Part shown: in pieces, positions 42,886 to 54,893 of the stretch
Layout: every line of letters starts with the position of its first letter
Position numbering within the stretch: the first letter of the stretch is position 1
DNA from: Oopsacas minuta
Taxonomy: Eukaryota > Porifera > Hexactinellida > Lyssacinosida > Leucopsacidae
Assembly (NCBI GenBank): GCA_024704765.1
Contig: JAKMXF010000055.1
Coordinates: forward strand, 263,630 to 327,629
Reading direction: 5' to 3'
Length of the DNA: 64,000 nt
The notes under the pieces: generated by a model
Databases searched by the model: none
What the model saw: the letters and a program-made list of their open reading frames with translations, nothing else
Told to the model about the DNA's origin: nothing
Program-made: the position numbers and the translations under genes

Positions 42886-45273
42886 CTAAGAAATACAAAA
42901 TCACATGAATATAGTTCAATATCTCTGTACCTAAGTTGTTTAATACGTCTTCAACGAAGACTTATTTCGTATTTATAATTCGTATTATACGTTATATCTA
43001 CAATTTTTAGTGACATAATTACTATTAGGCTAATTTCTGCAATATATGCCGGGAACTTTTGTCGCCGGCTATTAGCATAAGGAACTCTTACAATATCGAT
43101 TATTTCTGTTGATGTATTGATGAAAATAGATATTATATTGAAAAATCCCCTGAAGGTAAAATTATGTGCTAGGCGCCTAAAATATACCGATTTTCGAGCT
43201 AGTAAATATGTCAATACGGGTGTGGAATCAAGGAGATATTAAATAAGTATATCTGCATCCCGGGACCCGAGCTAGTGTGAATACTCGTATAACATTCCCC
43301 GATAAAATAGACCCTGATCCCTCCCAATGGAATTGTACATAAATAATTAATCTATATTATTAAATCTCAATTAACGTCTGTTTGTTTGTCTGTCCGTTGT
43401 CAAGGAAAGATTTACGGTTTGCAATTTTGAAATTGTCGCATAACTATGTATATGTAGAGGTAGTAGCCGTAATAGTCAATTTAGTGTCAGTACGGAACCA
43501 AAAATTGTGGCCACAGGCCGCGACGCGTTGAACAAGTAGCATCTATATAGAGGTCATAGTAATTGGAAATGGTAGAGGACAGCTTTGGGCAGTGAAGGTG
43601 ACCGTTATACAGAGGTGGCCGTTAAGAAGGTTTTAAGTTAAAATAAAAACAATGATCGTACTTTCATTTATACAGGAACATAAACTAAGATAAAGACAGT
43701 GCATATGCAAGTAAACTAAAGCGTCTGAATATAACAAGAAACATGAACAGGTCTGCCCATCTGTTCTTCTTTCCATAGTCGCCGATCTTTACAGGAACCA
43801 GTCTCTATCTAGGGGCCGATGACGTAATTGTCACCTTTTTGGATGTTCGAATAAGCACATTTATTGTACACTAGTATTTCATCTAGCCATCCCCTGACGT
43901 TTGATTCTAGATCTATCCCTGCTACTCAGCAAATATACCGGTTGGGTAAAAAAAAAACGGGCCACGTGCATTTTTAAGGCCACCTTGGACCTATTAGTCA
44001 AACAAAGCAATACTGTTCTATTTATTCTCTTTTAAGATATGTTAGATAATCCAAAGATGAAGTAATAGAGTATTCAGTATATTTCTTGATGAATTCATAG
44101 AATTTTTGAATCGCGGTCTTTCAAGGAAATTGCACAATTTTTTTGCATATATTCGATGTCAAAAATGCGGCCTGGAAATCGAGAATTCATGGTTGGGTTA
44201 AGAGTTTTCAGACTGGGAGAACTGTAAAACCTAAATAGTAAGTCTGAAGACTGTGCAAGTCATTCCGAGAGAAATAGTTCGGAAGAATGTAATGGGAATT
44301 TTGCTTTAAAAATCCAAAATGGAAATATTTTATGGTGTTCATCTTGGACATAAGCTCTAATCCTCTTACACTTTCAACCTACGATAAAATAGCTTCTATT
44401 CATCTTGTACACCATTTCAGCTCTAGAACTATAAGGTTTTGTTAATCTCTCCCAAATATTATGCACATTCGAAGCAATTTGTTCGGGCCCGTTTTTTGGC
44501 CCACTCTGTATATGGTAGATTGTTGGAATCAGTGAAACAGAATCGCACCAAGTACTTCCCAGTGGACCCCCTCCCCCCAGCTCTCCTAACTGGGGGGGGG
44601 GGCGGACTCCCTAGAACCCCAACATCGGTGCCTATACATCTCTTGGGATAAACCATTCAAACAAGGAGACATTTACCATGCCAGCACATGAGGGTATTAA
44701 AAAATAGGTCAGAAGATCCAATTTTTGATCCGGATAAACAGGGATAGACCCTAGTCCATACTGTTAAGTAACTAATTTAAGTTGTGAAAATTTTTTGTGA
44801 AGTGTATATAATACACAACGAAAAATCGCTTTTGTTAAAATCTATATGAAATTTTCACAAATCTCACAAGAGTATCACTAGAATATAACCGTACTGGTAC
44901 AATTACCAAGAATGATTTTCACCTAAGAAATGATTCTTGGGTATATTTGCATCTGCCGTGTCCAGTTTTGAATATATAAACGTAACTAATGATAGTGCGT
45001 TTACAAAGCATTATCTCCTACATATCTCTGATAAATTTGAGTTCTTTATCAAATAATTTTGAAATATTTTTAAATTTGTGGGGCGAACTTAATACAGGCC
45101 TGAAAACCCCTAGCCCTCTGCTAATGTAACAACCCTGATCAAAACTACTCGGCAGTGAACAGCCTTATGAGTTATGACAATATAGGTCAGGATGGTCGTT
45201 GGCTCGTAGCTCGAACATATGGTTTTGACTATATGCGTAATTAATAGAATGATAACCATAGATAAATCCTTAC
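42886..45273 (-). other. ATAD3: ATAD3 intron
   Basis: The intron is 2388 bp, with donor GTAAGG at its 5' end (next to 45274) and an AG acceptor preceded by TTTTGTATTTCTT. Phase 0, between the codons for SISE and INGN. It contains no recognised gene. A G-run/C-run hairpin lies at 44568-44592. Confidence 0.85.
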
Positions 45274-45960
45274 CTCACTAATTGATTTCAATACTGTACT
45301 TCTTCGTTCTTCTTCTTTTAGTCGTATTTCTTCAAGCGTTAGATCATGATTATTTCTCTGAATATCTCCTTTAGCTAGCATTTTAGCTTTAATCTTTTCT
45401 AATTCAGAACCGAGATTTAATTTACTTTCATATTCTAATGTATTCTTTCGATAAGCCTCTTGTCTTAGCACAGATTCTTCTTGTGCCTTTAAATTATCGG
45501 AGTTAACCTTCTTCTGTTCTTGTAAAAGATCTAAAGATCTTTTTCGTTCCAATTGATCTTGATACTGAAGTAATCTTTGCTTTTGTTCAGCTTCTTGAAG
45601 CTGATATTGTTTTTTGGCATCTTGATCCTGTTGGAAAAGTTTCGATTTTTCATGAAGTAAATTAATACGCAATTGCTCCTGTTGGAGATCCATTTCCTTC
45701 CTCCGACTTTTTTCTTGTTCTACTGTAACTTCTAAAACCTTCGAAGCATGAGGTGACATATTAATTTGTTTAATTGCATTGGCTGCTCTTTCAAATCCGG
45801 TAGGATCTATAGTTTGAAGAGATTGTGTTGATGAAGCTATTGGATTACTGGGAACAGGATCAACTCTTGGTTGCAAATTCTGAGTCACTGTTGTCACTGG
45901 ACTAGAATTATCTGACGTTAACCAGTTTGAAATCGAAGATATTCCAGGAATCCAAGACAT
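45274..45960 (-). CDS. ATAD3: ATAD3, exon 1: N-terminal region and coiled coil
   Basis: The exon encodes 229 residues. The start MSWIPGISS is chosen because ATAD3 proteins begin MSW; an upstream non-AUG extension is not needed. After a Ser/Thr/Pro-rich linker comes DPTGFERAANAIKQINMSPH, a family hallmark. A long coiled coil follows (about residues 75-225), rich in Lys, Glu and Gln, with LKAQEESVLRQEAYRKNTLE and IRLKEEERRSTVLKSISE. In known ATAD3 this half faces the outer membrane and drives oligomerisation. The donor follows SISE directly. No TATA box is obvious upstream. Confidence 0.95.
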
Positions 45961-47075
45961 GACCAATAATATCAATATTGAGTAATAATTACTAGAGAAA
46001 TGTACATAAAGACAGTATGCAAATATTCAATGTAATAGCAAGATAGAAACCTTCAGAGGGTGTTTAAATAGGATTAAAATCTCAGGTTGATCGGACAAAT
46101 CTCCGACACGCTAATGGCGGATAGAAGTTTTCGGAACCTTATCATCAGCTAATTAAAATTTCAAAGATCAATATCTCGAGTTAGAGATGAAATATAATTG
46201 AACCTATGACTGTGATGAATGTTCAAAGTTAGGCCCTCTATAAGGTGATAGTTTTTAACACCTTTGATGTGACAATGACGCATCATATCATTGTTTTGGT
46301 AATTTTAAGGATTGGATGATCAGTACACACTCGATATTGGTACCAAAGGTGTCAAGTCATATCAGACTAATTCACTCGCAAACAAATTGGACTATGGAGT
46401 TTTAACATATTTAGAGTTTAAAATTTTGCTTGTGTCATAATCGCGTAATTCGATTATATTATTACCCTGAGCAAATGTATACTTATTCATATACACAAAG
46501 TAGAGTCAATCGGAAAATAATCCAAACCATGCATTCTAATACACTAAGACACTTGTACCATGGATGGGTTAATGCCGTTCAATGCAGATATTGTAAATTA
46601 TGTTTAGCTTCAAATATATCATTCAAATTTGCAAAATGGTGGATCTGAATATACTATGTTAACCAGTATTACTCAATCTACTCGCCTAGATAAAAATCTA
46701 TTAGATTTTGAGAATATAATAGATTATTATTGACAATTCTAAGGTAAAATTACAAAATAAAGCAGTTCAATAACAATAAAACAAAATTAAAACACCAACA
46801 AAAGCAGCACACATCTTGTATCTTGAATGGAATGAGTAATAAGGTTTAGTACCCAAATATTAATCTTCATTGAGGTTCAGTACCCATCTACTAACCCTTC
46901 ACTGCGGTTTAGTATGCCTCAAGATCGTAAAGTTTACAGGTGTAAATTTTCCAAATTTATCTAGCCAGGATTCCAGAAATTCAACCAATTTACTACTTAC
47001 GCAATAAAATCTATTCGTGAATCATAATAGCACAACAGAGCTAGAGCAGAGTATTATTGGAAATTTCAAAACAAG
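45961..47075. other. Upstream of ATAD3, no gene seen
   Basis: This AT-rich stretch would hold the ATAD3 promoter and 5' leader. No open frame has recognisable features. GTGTTTAAATAGGATTAAAA at about 46060 is AT-rich but not a convincing core promoter. Confidence 0.5.
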
Positions 47076-48632
47076 GATTTAAGCTCATTAGTATTATTGG
47101 ACCAGGGACAGTCTTTCACCGTGAGATTTTAACTCATCTATATTAAACGACTGTGAATTTGCAAGATATTCGACCAGGATCATTTCAATCACTAATTTGT
47201 CCTACTTGTACTAATCAGATTTACCCGAAATTAATATCATTCGGTAGAAGAGTGTTGGATGTTATATAGAATATAATTTTCTTAAATATTTTTAACTTTT
47301 ACCTATTTATTTATGTCATGATGAGTAGGGTCGCTTCTCTATCAAAAAAGACGACCTAAAAGTGAGAATTCAAATTTGAATTTTGTCTCTATATTTGTGA
47401 CCCGTGGACGTTGATGTAAATTAAATTTTCATCCAAAAATTCCTAAAGCTCGGGAGATACAAGTATTTAAAGTTGAAGACAGAGTTATATTGGAGGGGGT
47501 GAGTATCATTTTACAAAAGTAGGGTCAGTTCAAGTTAATATTTGATATCCCAAATCGAACTCAAACTATTATATTTTGATAACAATAGATAGCTGAGACA
47601 TGGATGTATACCATTACGTCGCTATAATCATGAAATTATGAAAGATAGAGTCACAATGGGGTTCTAAAAAGCATAATTGTCGTGTTTTTTATGTATTTTC
47701 GAAATTTCAAAAATAATAAATTCCCAGAATCGCCTGAAACTTTACAAGCTCCGTCTTTTATATTATATCATTCAATTTCCTTTACAAACAACAGGGGTCG
47801 CTAGTACTTTTCTAATGAATATTACAAAAATAATATTTTGTGAAAATATGTTTTTCCACTACATATCATTATTCACATTGTCTAGTACAATACTAGATTA
47901 TCTCATAAGACTAATGAGCATGACTGTTATCTATGCACAAAGAAACACATGTTATAACTCTTCTCTTGGTTTCCATTCTAATGTTGCTACAACAAACGAA
48001 TAATCAAACCGAAAATACTGAAATTACGAATTACATTTTCTATTTTTATCCATCACAATGAAATATACATATTGACAAATGGAAGTCCGACATTTCGCTC
48101 CACTTTTGATTGGTCAATTTTTGTAAATAATTTAACAGGTTTTACATGGCTAAATAATTGAACTAATTTCTTGTCCTGAATTCGTTTGGTTAATTCTAAC
48201 TTAAATTAAATTGGTTTACCAATTGCTTTGCAGAATTTGCTAAATAAATTAATTAAGTAGCTTGTATAGATTCATTTAGATTGTGGTCGAAAATATACAT
48301 AATTTATTATTAGACGATGACATATATAATTACGTAGTAGTTATTACAAACTGGTATAGCTTCAAGAGCAGTTGACTAGATCTTATTGCATTTGTTTCAA
48401 TCAATTTTAGCGTCCTGGCGGATTCAGTGGGTGCTAAAACCTGTTTTTCGGAGCCCGCTTCTTTGTGCTTCTTTGTCCCGGTTGAATTCCAAATTTCCAA
48501 TAGACATTAACATTAATTTATTTCAGAATTACAGACACGCCATAATTCCGACTTCCAGCCATTTATTAGTACCAAATTATATTGATAACCCCGAAATTAC
48601 GGCCATTTACCTGAATCCAAGGGTAACCGTAA
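47076..48632 (+). repeat. Left 1557-bp arm of the palindrome
   Basis: This is inverted relative to 50678-52234. It has no recognised gene; the 108-codon frame at 47677-48003 is present in both arms but shows no domain. High identity between arms suggests recent formation or gene conversion. Confidence 0.9.
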
Positions 48633-49266
48633 TTCAGATGTTCCACTGTACATATATGTGTGTGTGTGTGTGTGTGTTTGGCATGTATACTCGCAATGAG
48701 ATCTAGATGTGCGCGGTTATCGAAGTGCTGAGCAGCACGCTCTGTGTTGGTTCTTCCTCTGTTGACTAAAAACATTATTTATTGATTATACATGTATACT
48801 GCCCACCGGCACCACATACGATGCAACAAAGCTGCGTCCTGTAATGTTTGCTTCATTTATGTTTGCATTATTTTATATATACGAGCGAGTTTCGCTTGCG
48901 GTTTACGATCACGCTATTAGGGGGAAATCAGGCCTGACTAAGCCAATGTACAGATGGCCAATTAGAAATGTTTTAAGTTTACATTTCATTGCTTTTGTCG
49001 AGATTACTGAGCCAAAGCTCTTTATAGATCCTATTTTCCCAGTTTAAATATGCACTACTTGTATTATGAATAAGTAACTTGCAAGAAATATAATTAATTA
49101 ATTATACATTCATCTAATAACAAACAGAAGACTAAACAAAACAAATAGAAGCTAGAAAACTAAATTATGTTTTACTTGGGTGCAGCTACTACACTGTTCA
49201 CTTCAATTGGTAGCTGCACCGTCAGGAATGAAGTGGAAATCAGGAGAGAGGTAGGAGAGAGGAGGT

Positions 49267-50452
49267 TTGACACATTGGCAGTGTGAGCAGAGAGGAGAGT
49301 GTAAAGCAAGGGTTCATACGAAGGGAATGGAGATAGTGAAGCGCATGAATGGGCATCTGTATGTACCTGATGTGCAGGCTACGGCCTGCTGTGAGATAAA
49401 GGCCGGCATCAAGAGGAAAGCACGGGACACACAGGATAGCTCACACCACATAATCGGTGAGGGTATGCTAACAGCATCAGAGGGTACTGCTGCTAAACTA
49501 CCTAAGCTGAACAGCGTGCAAGTGTATTATCAGCTCCAGTGCAGCCTACCGCCCTAGCAGAGTTGGTTCTACCTGTAGAATACTAGCGGACAGCCAAGGG
49601 GGAACAGTTCCTACTCTATGACTCTGGGGAAGACGATGCACATAGATTCCTCATCTTCGGGATGCTACAGCAAAGCAAGATCTGGCTAGCTGATGGCACC
49701 TTCAAAACGGCGCCCCCCTTCTTCGCCCAGGTGTATGTGGTGCATGGACTCCGAGGAGGAGACGATCCTATGAAGACTGGTCATCTGTTGCCGAGTCTGT
49801 TCGTGCTACTGCCCAACAAGACAGAGAATACCTACCGTAGGGTGTGGGAGCAGATCCACCTACTATGTCCTCTTGTCCAGCCTGAACAGATACTCCTACA
49901 CTTTGAGAAGGGCGCAATTAACAGCTTTGAGCATGTCTGGCCTAACACAGTGGTGAAGTGCTGCTTCTTACACCCCACACAGAATACCTGGCGCCATGTG
50001 CAGTCTGCCTACACACATGACGAAGAGCTGGCCATGCGCATCCGAAAGATACCAGCCCTTGCATTCGCCCGACCAGCAGACGTCCCCAAACTGTTTGAGC
50101 AAGTGGCATGGACCTCCCCCTTACGTCTGAGATAGGCGAGCTAGTCGACTACTTTGAGAGGACGTATATCGGTCGCACGCTAGCCAGTGGATACCATGTA
50201 GCGGCGACGTTCCCCATTGACCTGTGGAACTACCACTTCAGCACGCCCTTCGGACTACCCCGTACAACCAACCCCGTAGAGGCATGGCACCGCAGCTTCA
50301 ATGCCACTGTCGGCTGCCATCACCCCACCATATGGAAGTTCCTCCTAGCCCTCAAGCGTGAGCAGGGCCTAGTGGAGGTGCGGCAGACTAACTACCTTGC
50401 CGGGAAGCCGCCAACCAAGCGGTGGAGGTCCAACAGAGTGGACAAGCGTTGA
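49267..50452 (+). pseudogene. FLYWCH-MULE transposase, broken
   Basis: This GC-rich coding region starts with part of a FLYWCH finger (THWQCEQRGECKARVHTKG, then HLYVPD). The MULE core follows in other frames: EQFLLYDSGEDDAHRFLIFG, WLADGTFKTAPPFFAQVY (first Asp), QILLHFEKGAINSFEHVW and CCFLHPTQNTWRHVQ. RTTNPVEAWHRSFNATVGCH and PTIWKFLLALKREQG form the C-terminal block, ending in VDKR and a stop at 50452. MULEs normally have Asp in place of the His in LLHFEKG, so the second catalytic residue appears lost. Frameshifts near 49540 and 50110 and a TAG near 49605 break the frame. Unlike the MULE at 10028-11475, it has no RING. Confidence 0.85.
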
Positions 50453-50677
50453 AGACTCTAGTTGGAAAATATTATTCACCAAATCGTACCAAGATGGAGT
50501 TCTTGCAAGGTGTAGCACATCATTTCAGTCTTGGGGCGGAATAACATGTTAACCTAAAGTATTATCTCAAAATCAAATTTATTTGAGGTATAGATAATAC
50601 GAAAGATTAACATCTGTTCTCAGGCTGAGATGGTGGATATATTCTCCAACTAGAGTCTTCAACGCTTGTCCACTCTG

Positions 50678-52234
50678 TTACGGTTACCCTTGGATTCAGG
50701 TAAATGGCCGTAATTTCGGGGTTATCAATATAATTTGGTACTAATAAATGGCTGGAAGTCGGAATTATGGCGTGTCTGTAATTCTGAAATAAATTAATGT
50801 TAATGTCTATTGGAAATTTGGAATTCAACCGGGACAAAGAAGCACAAAGAAGCGGGCTCCGAAAAACAGGTTTTAGCACCCACTGAATCCGCCAGGACGC
50901 TAAAATTGATTGAAACAAATGCAATAAGATCTAGTCAACTGCTCTTGAAGCTATACCAGTTTGTAATAACTACTACGTAATTATATATGTCATCGTCTAA
51001 TAATAAATTATGTATATTTTCGACCACAATCTAAATGAATCTATACAAGCTACTTAATTAATTTATTTAGCAAATTCTGCAAAGCAATTGGTAAACCAAT
51101 TTAATTTAAGTTAGAATTAACCAAACGAATTCAGGACAAGAAATTAGTTCAATTATTTAGCCATGTAAAACCTGTTAAATTATTTACAAAAATTGACCAA
51201 TCAAAAGTGGAGCGAAATGTCGGACTTCCATTTGTCAATATGTATATTTCATTGTGATGGATAAAAATAGAAAATGTAATTCGTAATTTCAGTATTTTCG
51301 GTTTGATTATTCGTTTGTTGTAGCAACATTAGAATGGAAACCAAGAGAAGAGTTATAACATGTGTTTCTTTGTGCATAGATAACAGTCATGCTCATTAGT
51401 CTTATGAGATAATCTAGTATTGTACTAGACAATGTGAATAATGATATGTAGTGGAAAAACATATTTTCACAAAATATTATTTTTGTAATATTCATTAGAA
51501 AAGTACTAGCGACCCCTGTTGTTTGTAAAGGAAATTGAATGATATAATATAAAAGACGGAGCTTGTAAAGTTTCAGGCGATTCTGGGAATTTATTATTTT
51601 TGAAATTTCGAAAATACATAAAAAACACGACAATTATGCTTTTTAGAACCCCATTGTGACTCTATCTTTCATAATTTCATGATTATAGCGACGTAATGGT
51701 ATACATCCATGTCTCAGCTATCTATTGTTATCAAAATATAATAGTTTGAGTTCGATTTGGGATATCAAATATTAACTTGAACTGACCCTACTTTTGTAAA
51801 ATGATACTCACCCCCTCCAATATAACTCTGTCTTCAACTTTAAATACTTGTATCTCCCGAGCTTTAGGAATTTTTGGATGAAAATTTAATTTACATCAAC
51901 GTCCACGGGTCACAAATATAGAGACAAAATTCAAATTTGAATTCTCACTTTTAGGTCGTCTTTTTTGATAGAGAAGCGACCCTACTCATCATGACATAAA
52001 TAAATAGGTAAAAGTTAAAAATATTTAAGAAAATTATATTCTATATAACATCCAACACTCTTCTACCGAATGATATTAATTTCGGGTAAATCTGATTAGT
52101 ACAAGTAGGACAAATTAGTGATTGAAATGATCCTGGTCGAATATCTTGCAAATTCACAGTCGTTTAATATAGATGAGTTAAAATCTCACGGTGAAAGACT
52201 GTCCCTGGTCCAATAATACTAATGAGCTTAAATC
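50678..52234 (-). repeat. Right 1557-bp arm of the palindrome
   Basis: This is the reverse complement of 47076-48632, ending in GAGCTTAAATC. The junction with the inner mirror segment is at CACTCTGT/TACGGTTACC. Confidence 0.9.
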
Positions 52235-54865
52235 TCACTCAACAGATCTCATAATGTAACGATGTAATCAAATTCATAAAATTGTGGTAAATTTGAGACC
52301 AGTGCTACTTGTATATCTATTTTCGGATTCTCCATATGTGTGGTATTTGGATTTAAATTTCTAGCATTCACTTTAATCTAGGTTACACCATAGGTAAAAA
52401 TATATATTGAAATAGGAATTGAATGAATAAAGTTACTCATAGTTTGGCCTTTCCCTCATATGAGTCATATCCTCTCTATAGGGATTGCGCTAAACCACAT
52501 CTCACAATTCTTTAACTATGTGAAATGAGAAAGTAGGATCGATGCTCCCAGCTCTTGTAATTAGAATTACAACCTGATACCACCAAATCACTTTCGTTTC
52601 AATCAAAAATGAGTACAGGTCTCCCTCGCCGTTCGAGAGGGTCACGTTCCTGTAAATTGCCGAATGACAAATTCCCGAACGGCGAGACTAATGCTTAATG
52701 AGAATAATGGGTTACGTTCCTAGACTTTAGGACAACACACACACAGTGCTACTAAACACATTCAAAATCAAAAATAGATCATCGTTATGATTGAAATTAT
52801 TGGCTATTCACAAATAGAGTTGAAAATCAAGAGTTTTGATACTTGGCCATTGGGCAAAGAATGGAAAATCTTGTTTGTTGAAAATATCTTTAGTCTTAAC
52901 ACAAAAATACTACAATATTTGAAGTAGTGAGTTACATGATATTTATAATGCAAATGGGGAAATACATGCTCGATACAGATGATGGTTATAGAAATATAGG
53001 AACAAATAACTTATTTATAGCTCAACCATACTATAGTACAGTTTTTGTGTATTAGCTTTTCTATGTTCGAGGAAAGGTCATTTGTTAGGCCTAATGAAAG
53101 TCACCTTTTTGGAATTAGGGTATGGGTTTTTGTATTACAAAACTGTACTATACTATAGTTGAGCTATATATAAGGAATCTGATATAGGAAATATTTAGAA
53201 AAAAAACTGTAGAAATTTCTACCAAATTGGTGATGTGTAGGGAAACCGCGAATAGCCGAGGGAATTAGTCGCGAACAAAACCAACATAAAATATCATCTG
53301 AGAATAGTCGAAACCACGAACGGTAAACTCGCGAAAGGCGAGGGTTGCCAATATTCAAGTAATAAAGTTTGGTGAACCGGGCTAGCCCATATTAAGCCCC
53401 GGAGATAATTTAGGCTAGCCTAGATTAACATCCTAATATCGTATGTCCTGAATTGAAGTATACTCATCAAGCGACACGCTGAATCGCATTCCATTCTCTA
53501 GTGAGATCTGTAATTCGGATGTGATTGATTCCTTGATGTGTTTCGCATACCTGATTACCATCATAGAAATGTACACAGTGACTTTTGCCTGGAATAAATC
53601 CTCAAGGAAGCAATGCAGAATGAATAAATTAGCATTGACGAATCTTCAAATAGTAAATCTCATCCTCAGCTGATAACCTAGCAATTACTTCATCCAAAAT
53701 TTTTGCGCCTGCAGTGTGCAATGATTTAAACCAATCGAATATCGTTGGTGGAATCATTGGATGGATTGATAAATAATTGGGGCCAAATTAGGAGTTATCT
53801 TAATCATAAGAGGACAAATATCACGAAAATTGAGTATCGAGCTATTAATACCATGTTAATAGATCATTTAGATTTTCGATGGTCGATACAGGGGCGTAGA
53901 AGCGCCTCAAATATAGTGGCCGTAAATTTACCAAACTGGTAATGGTAGACCAAACCAAATATATTAATGTTTCCATTATGTTTATGTCATCTTTTTCATC
54001 AGTTATTCCCTAAAGGACTGGAATTCTCCCCTGGGGTTGATAAATTTTCTCATTCTATACGTAATACTCATTTCGGTACTGGTTCCATCTTCCATGTATT
54101 TTGTAAACATTTATATCTTCGTTTCCTTATCATAACTATTTTACAGTTTACCTAGCAAGTAAATTTGAAACCCTAATGGATTAAAATGTTCTGAACGAAG
54201 CTTCAGTCATTTGATAATAATTAAGAATGTCCTTAGGGCAACAATGGGTAATTACAGGTTAGGAATACTATTAAATTTGCCAAAGGGAAAAGTCGTAAAA
54301 AGAAATTCATTTAACAATTTCTATCACTTATAATCCAATATGTGACTTTCATAATGTGACATTTGCTACTGAATTTGTTCCATGATTTCCAAAAACTGGT
54401 AATTACTATTTAGCAGTAATTCTGGCCCCCCGGAAAGGGCCCCACGAGCCTTAGCTATGGCCCTTGGTCGATATGTGCACAACTAGACTCAGCTAGCCTA
54501 GCGGCATAGAAGAAGGGATCACTCGATGGGGTTAAGACAAATTTTGAAATTGTCATGTTGTCATATTCCTACCTTGTAGGGGAAATATCTCATAATATTG
54601 TGAAAATTTGATGCTGAGCACGACTGTACGAACCTGGTGGTTAAAAGTGTATTTGCTGTTAAAAGATTATCGCTTGGTGAGTGTATTAGCGAATTAGCAG
54701 ATAACAGCCATTTACAAAGGCCAGAAGGGGTAGAAAATGTAACCTTTTGAATTCTTCCTATCAAAAATAAGGATCTATGGTCATGGGAAACATAGAGAAA
54801 AAGTTTGGCGCTTTGTCAGGGATATTCAAATTTTCCCAAATATGTGCTTAGGCTGTCTGACTAAG
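52235..54865. other. Intergenic, one small palindromic element
   Basis: No gene is supported. A 164-bp inverted-repeat element lies at 53011-53174 (ATAGCTCAACCATACTATAG mirrored by CTATACTATAGTTGAGCTAT). Two Tigger-like end phrases are seen near 52625 (CTCCCTCGCCGTTCGAGAGG) and 53335 (GCGAAAGGCGAGGG). Confidence 0.5.
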
Positions 54866-54893
54866 ATATATATATATATATATATATATATAT
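54866..54893. repeat. TA microsatellite
   Basis: About 14 uninterrupted TA units. Confidence 0.9.

Larger units (their letters stand above)
47076..52234. mobile_element. 5.16-kb palindromic element carrying a MULE pseudogene
   Basis: Two arms of exactly 1557 bp, 47076-48632 and 50678-52234, are inverted copies with no length difference; the small frames they contain (47677-48003 and 51307-51633) translate identically over 108 residues. The right half continues the mirror inside its arm: AACAGAGTGGACAAGCGTTG at 50433 is mirrored at 50659-50678, and GTATTATCTC pairs across a centre near 50580. The 1.8-kb MULE-coding segment (48633-50432) is present only in the left half. The outer ends are GATTTAAGCTCATTAGTATT and its mirror. 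A 9-bp target duplication, expected for MULEs, is not clear. This could be a long-TIR MULE or a foldback duplication. Confidence 0.85.

Noticed and set aside
47677-48003. A 108-residue protein gene, repeated at 51307-51633
   Set aside because: The identical frame in both arms follows from the inverted duplication. Composition is AT-driven and no domain is seen.
48386-48706. A 106-residue frame conserved in both arms
   Set aside because: The copies diverge at the arm boundary and there is no recognisable domain; the conservation is explained by arm identity.
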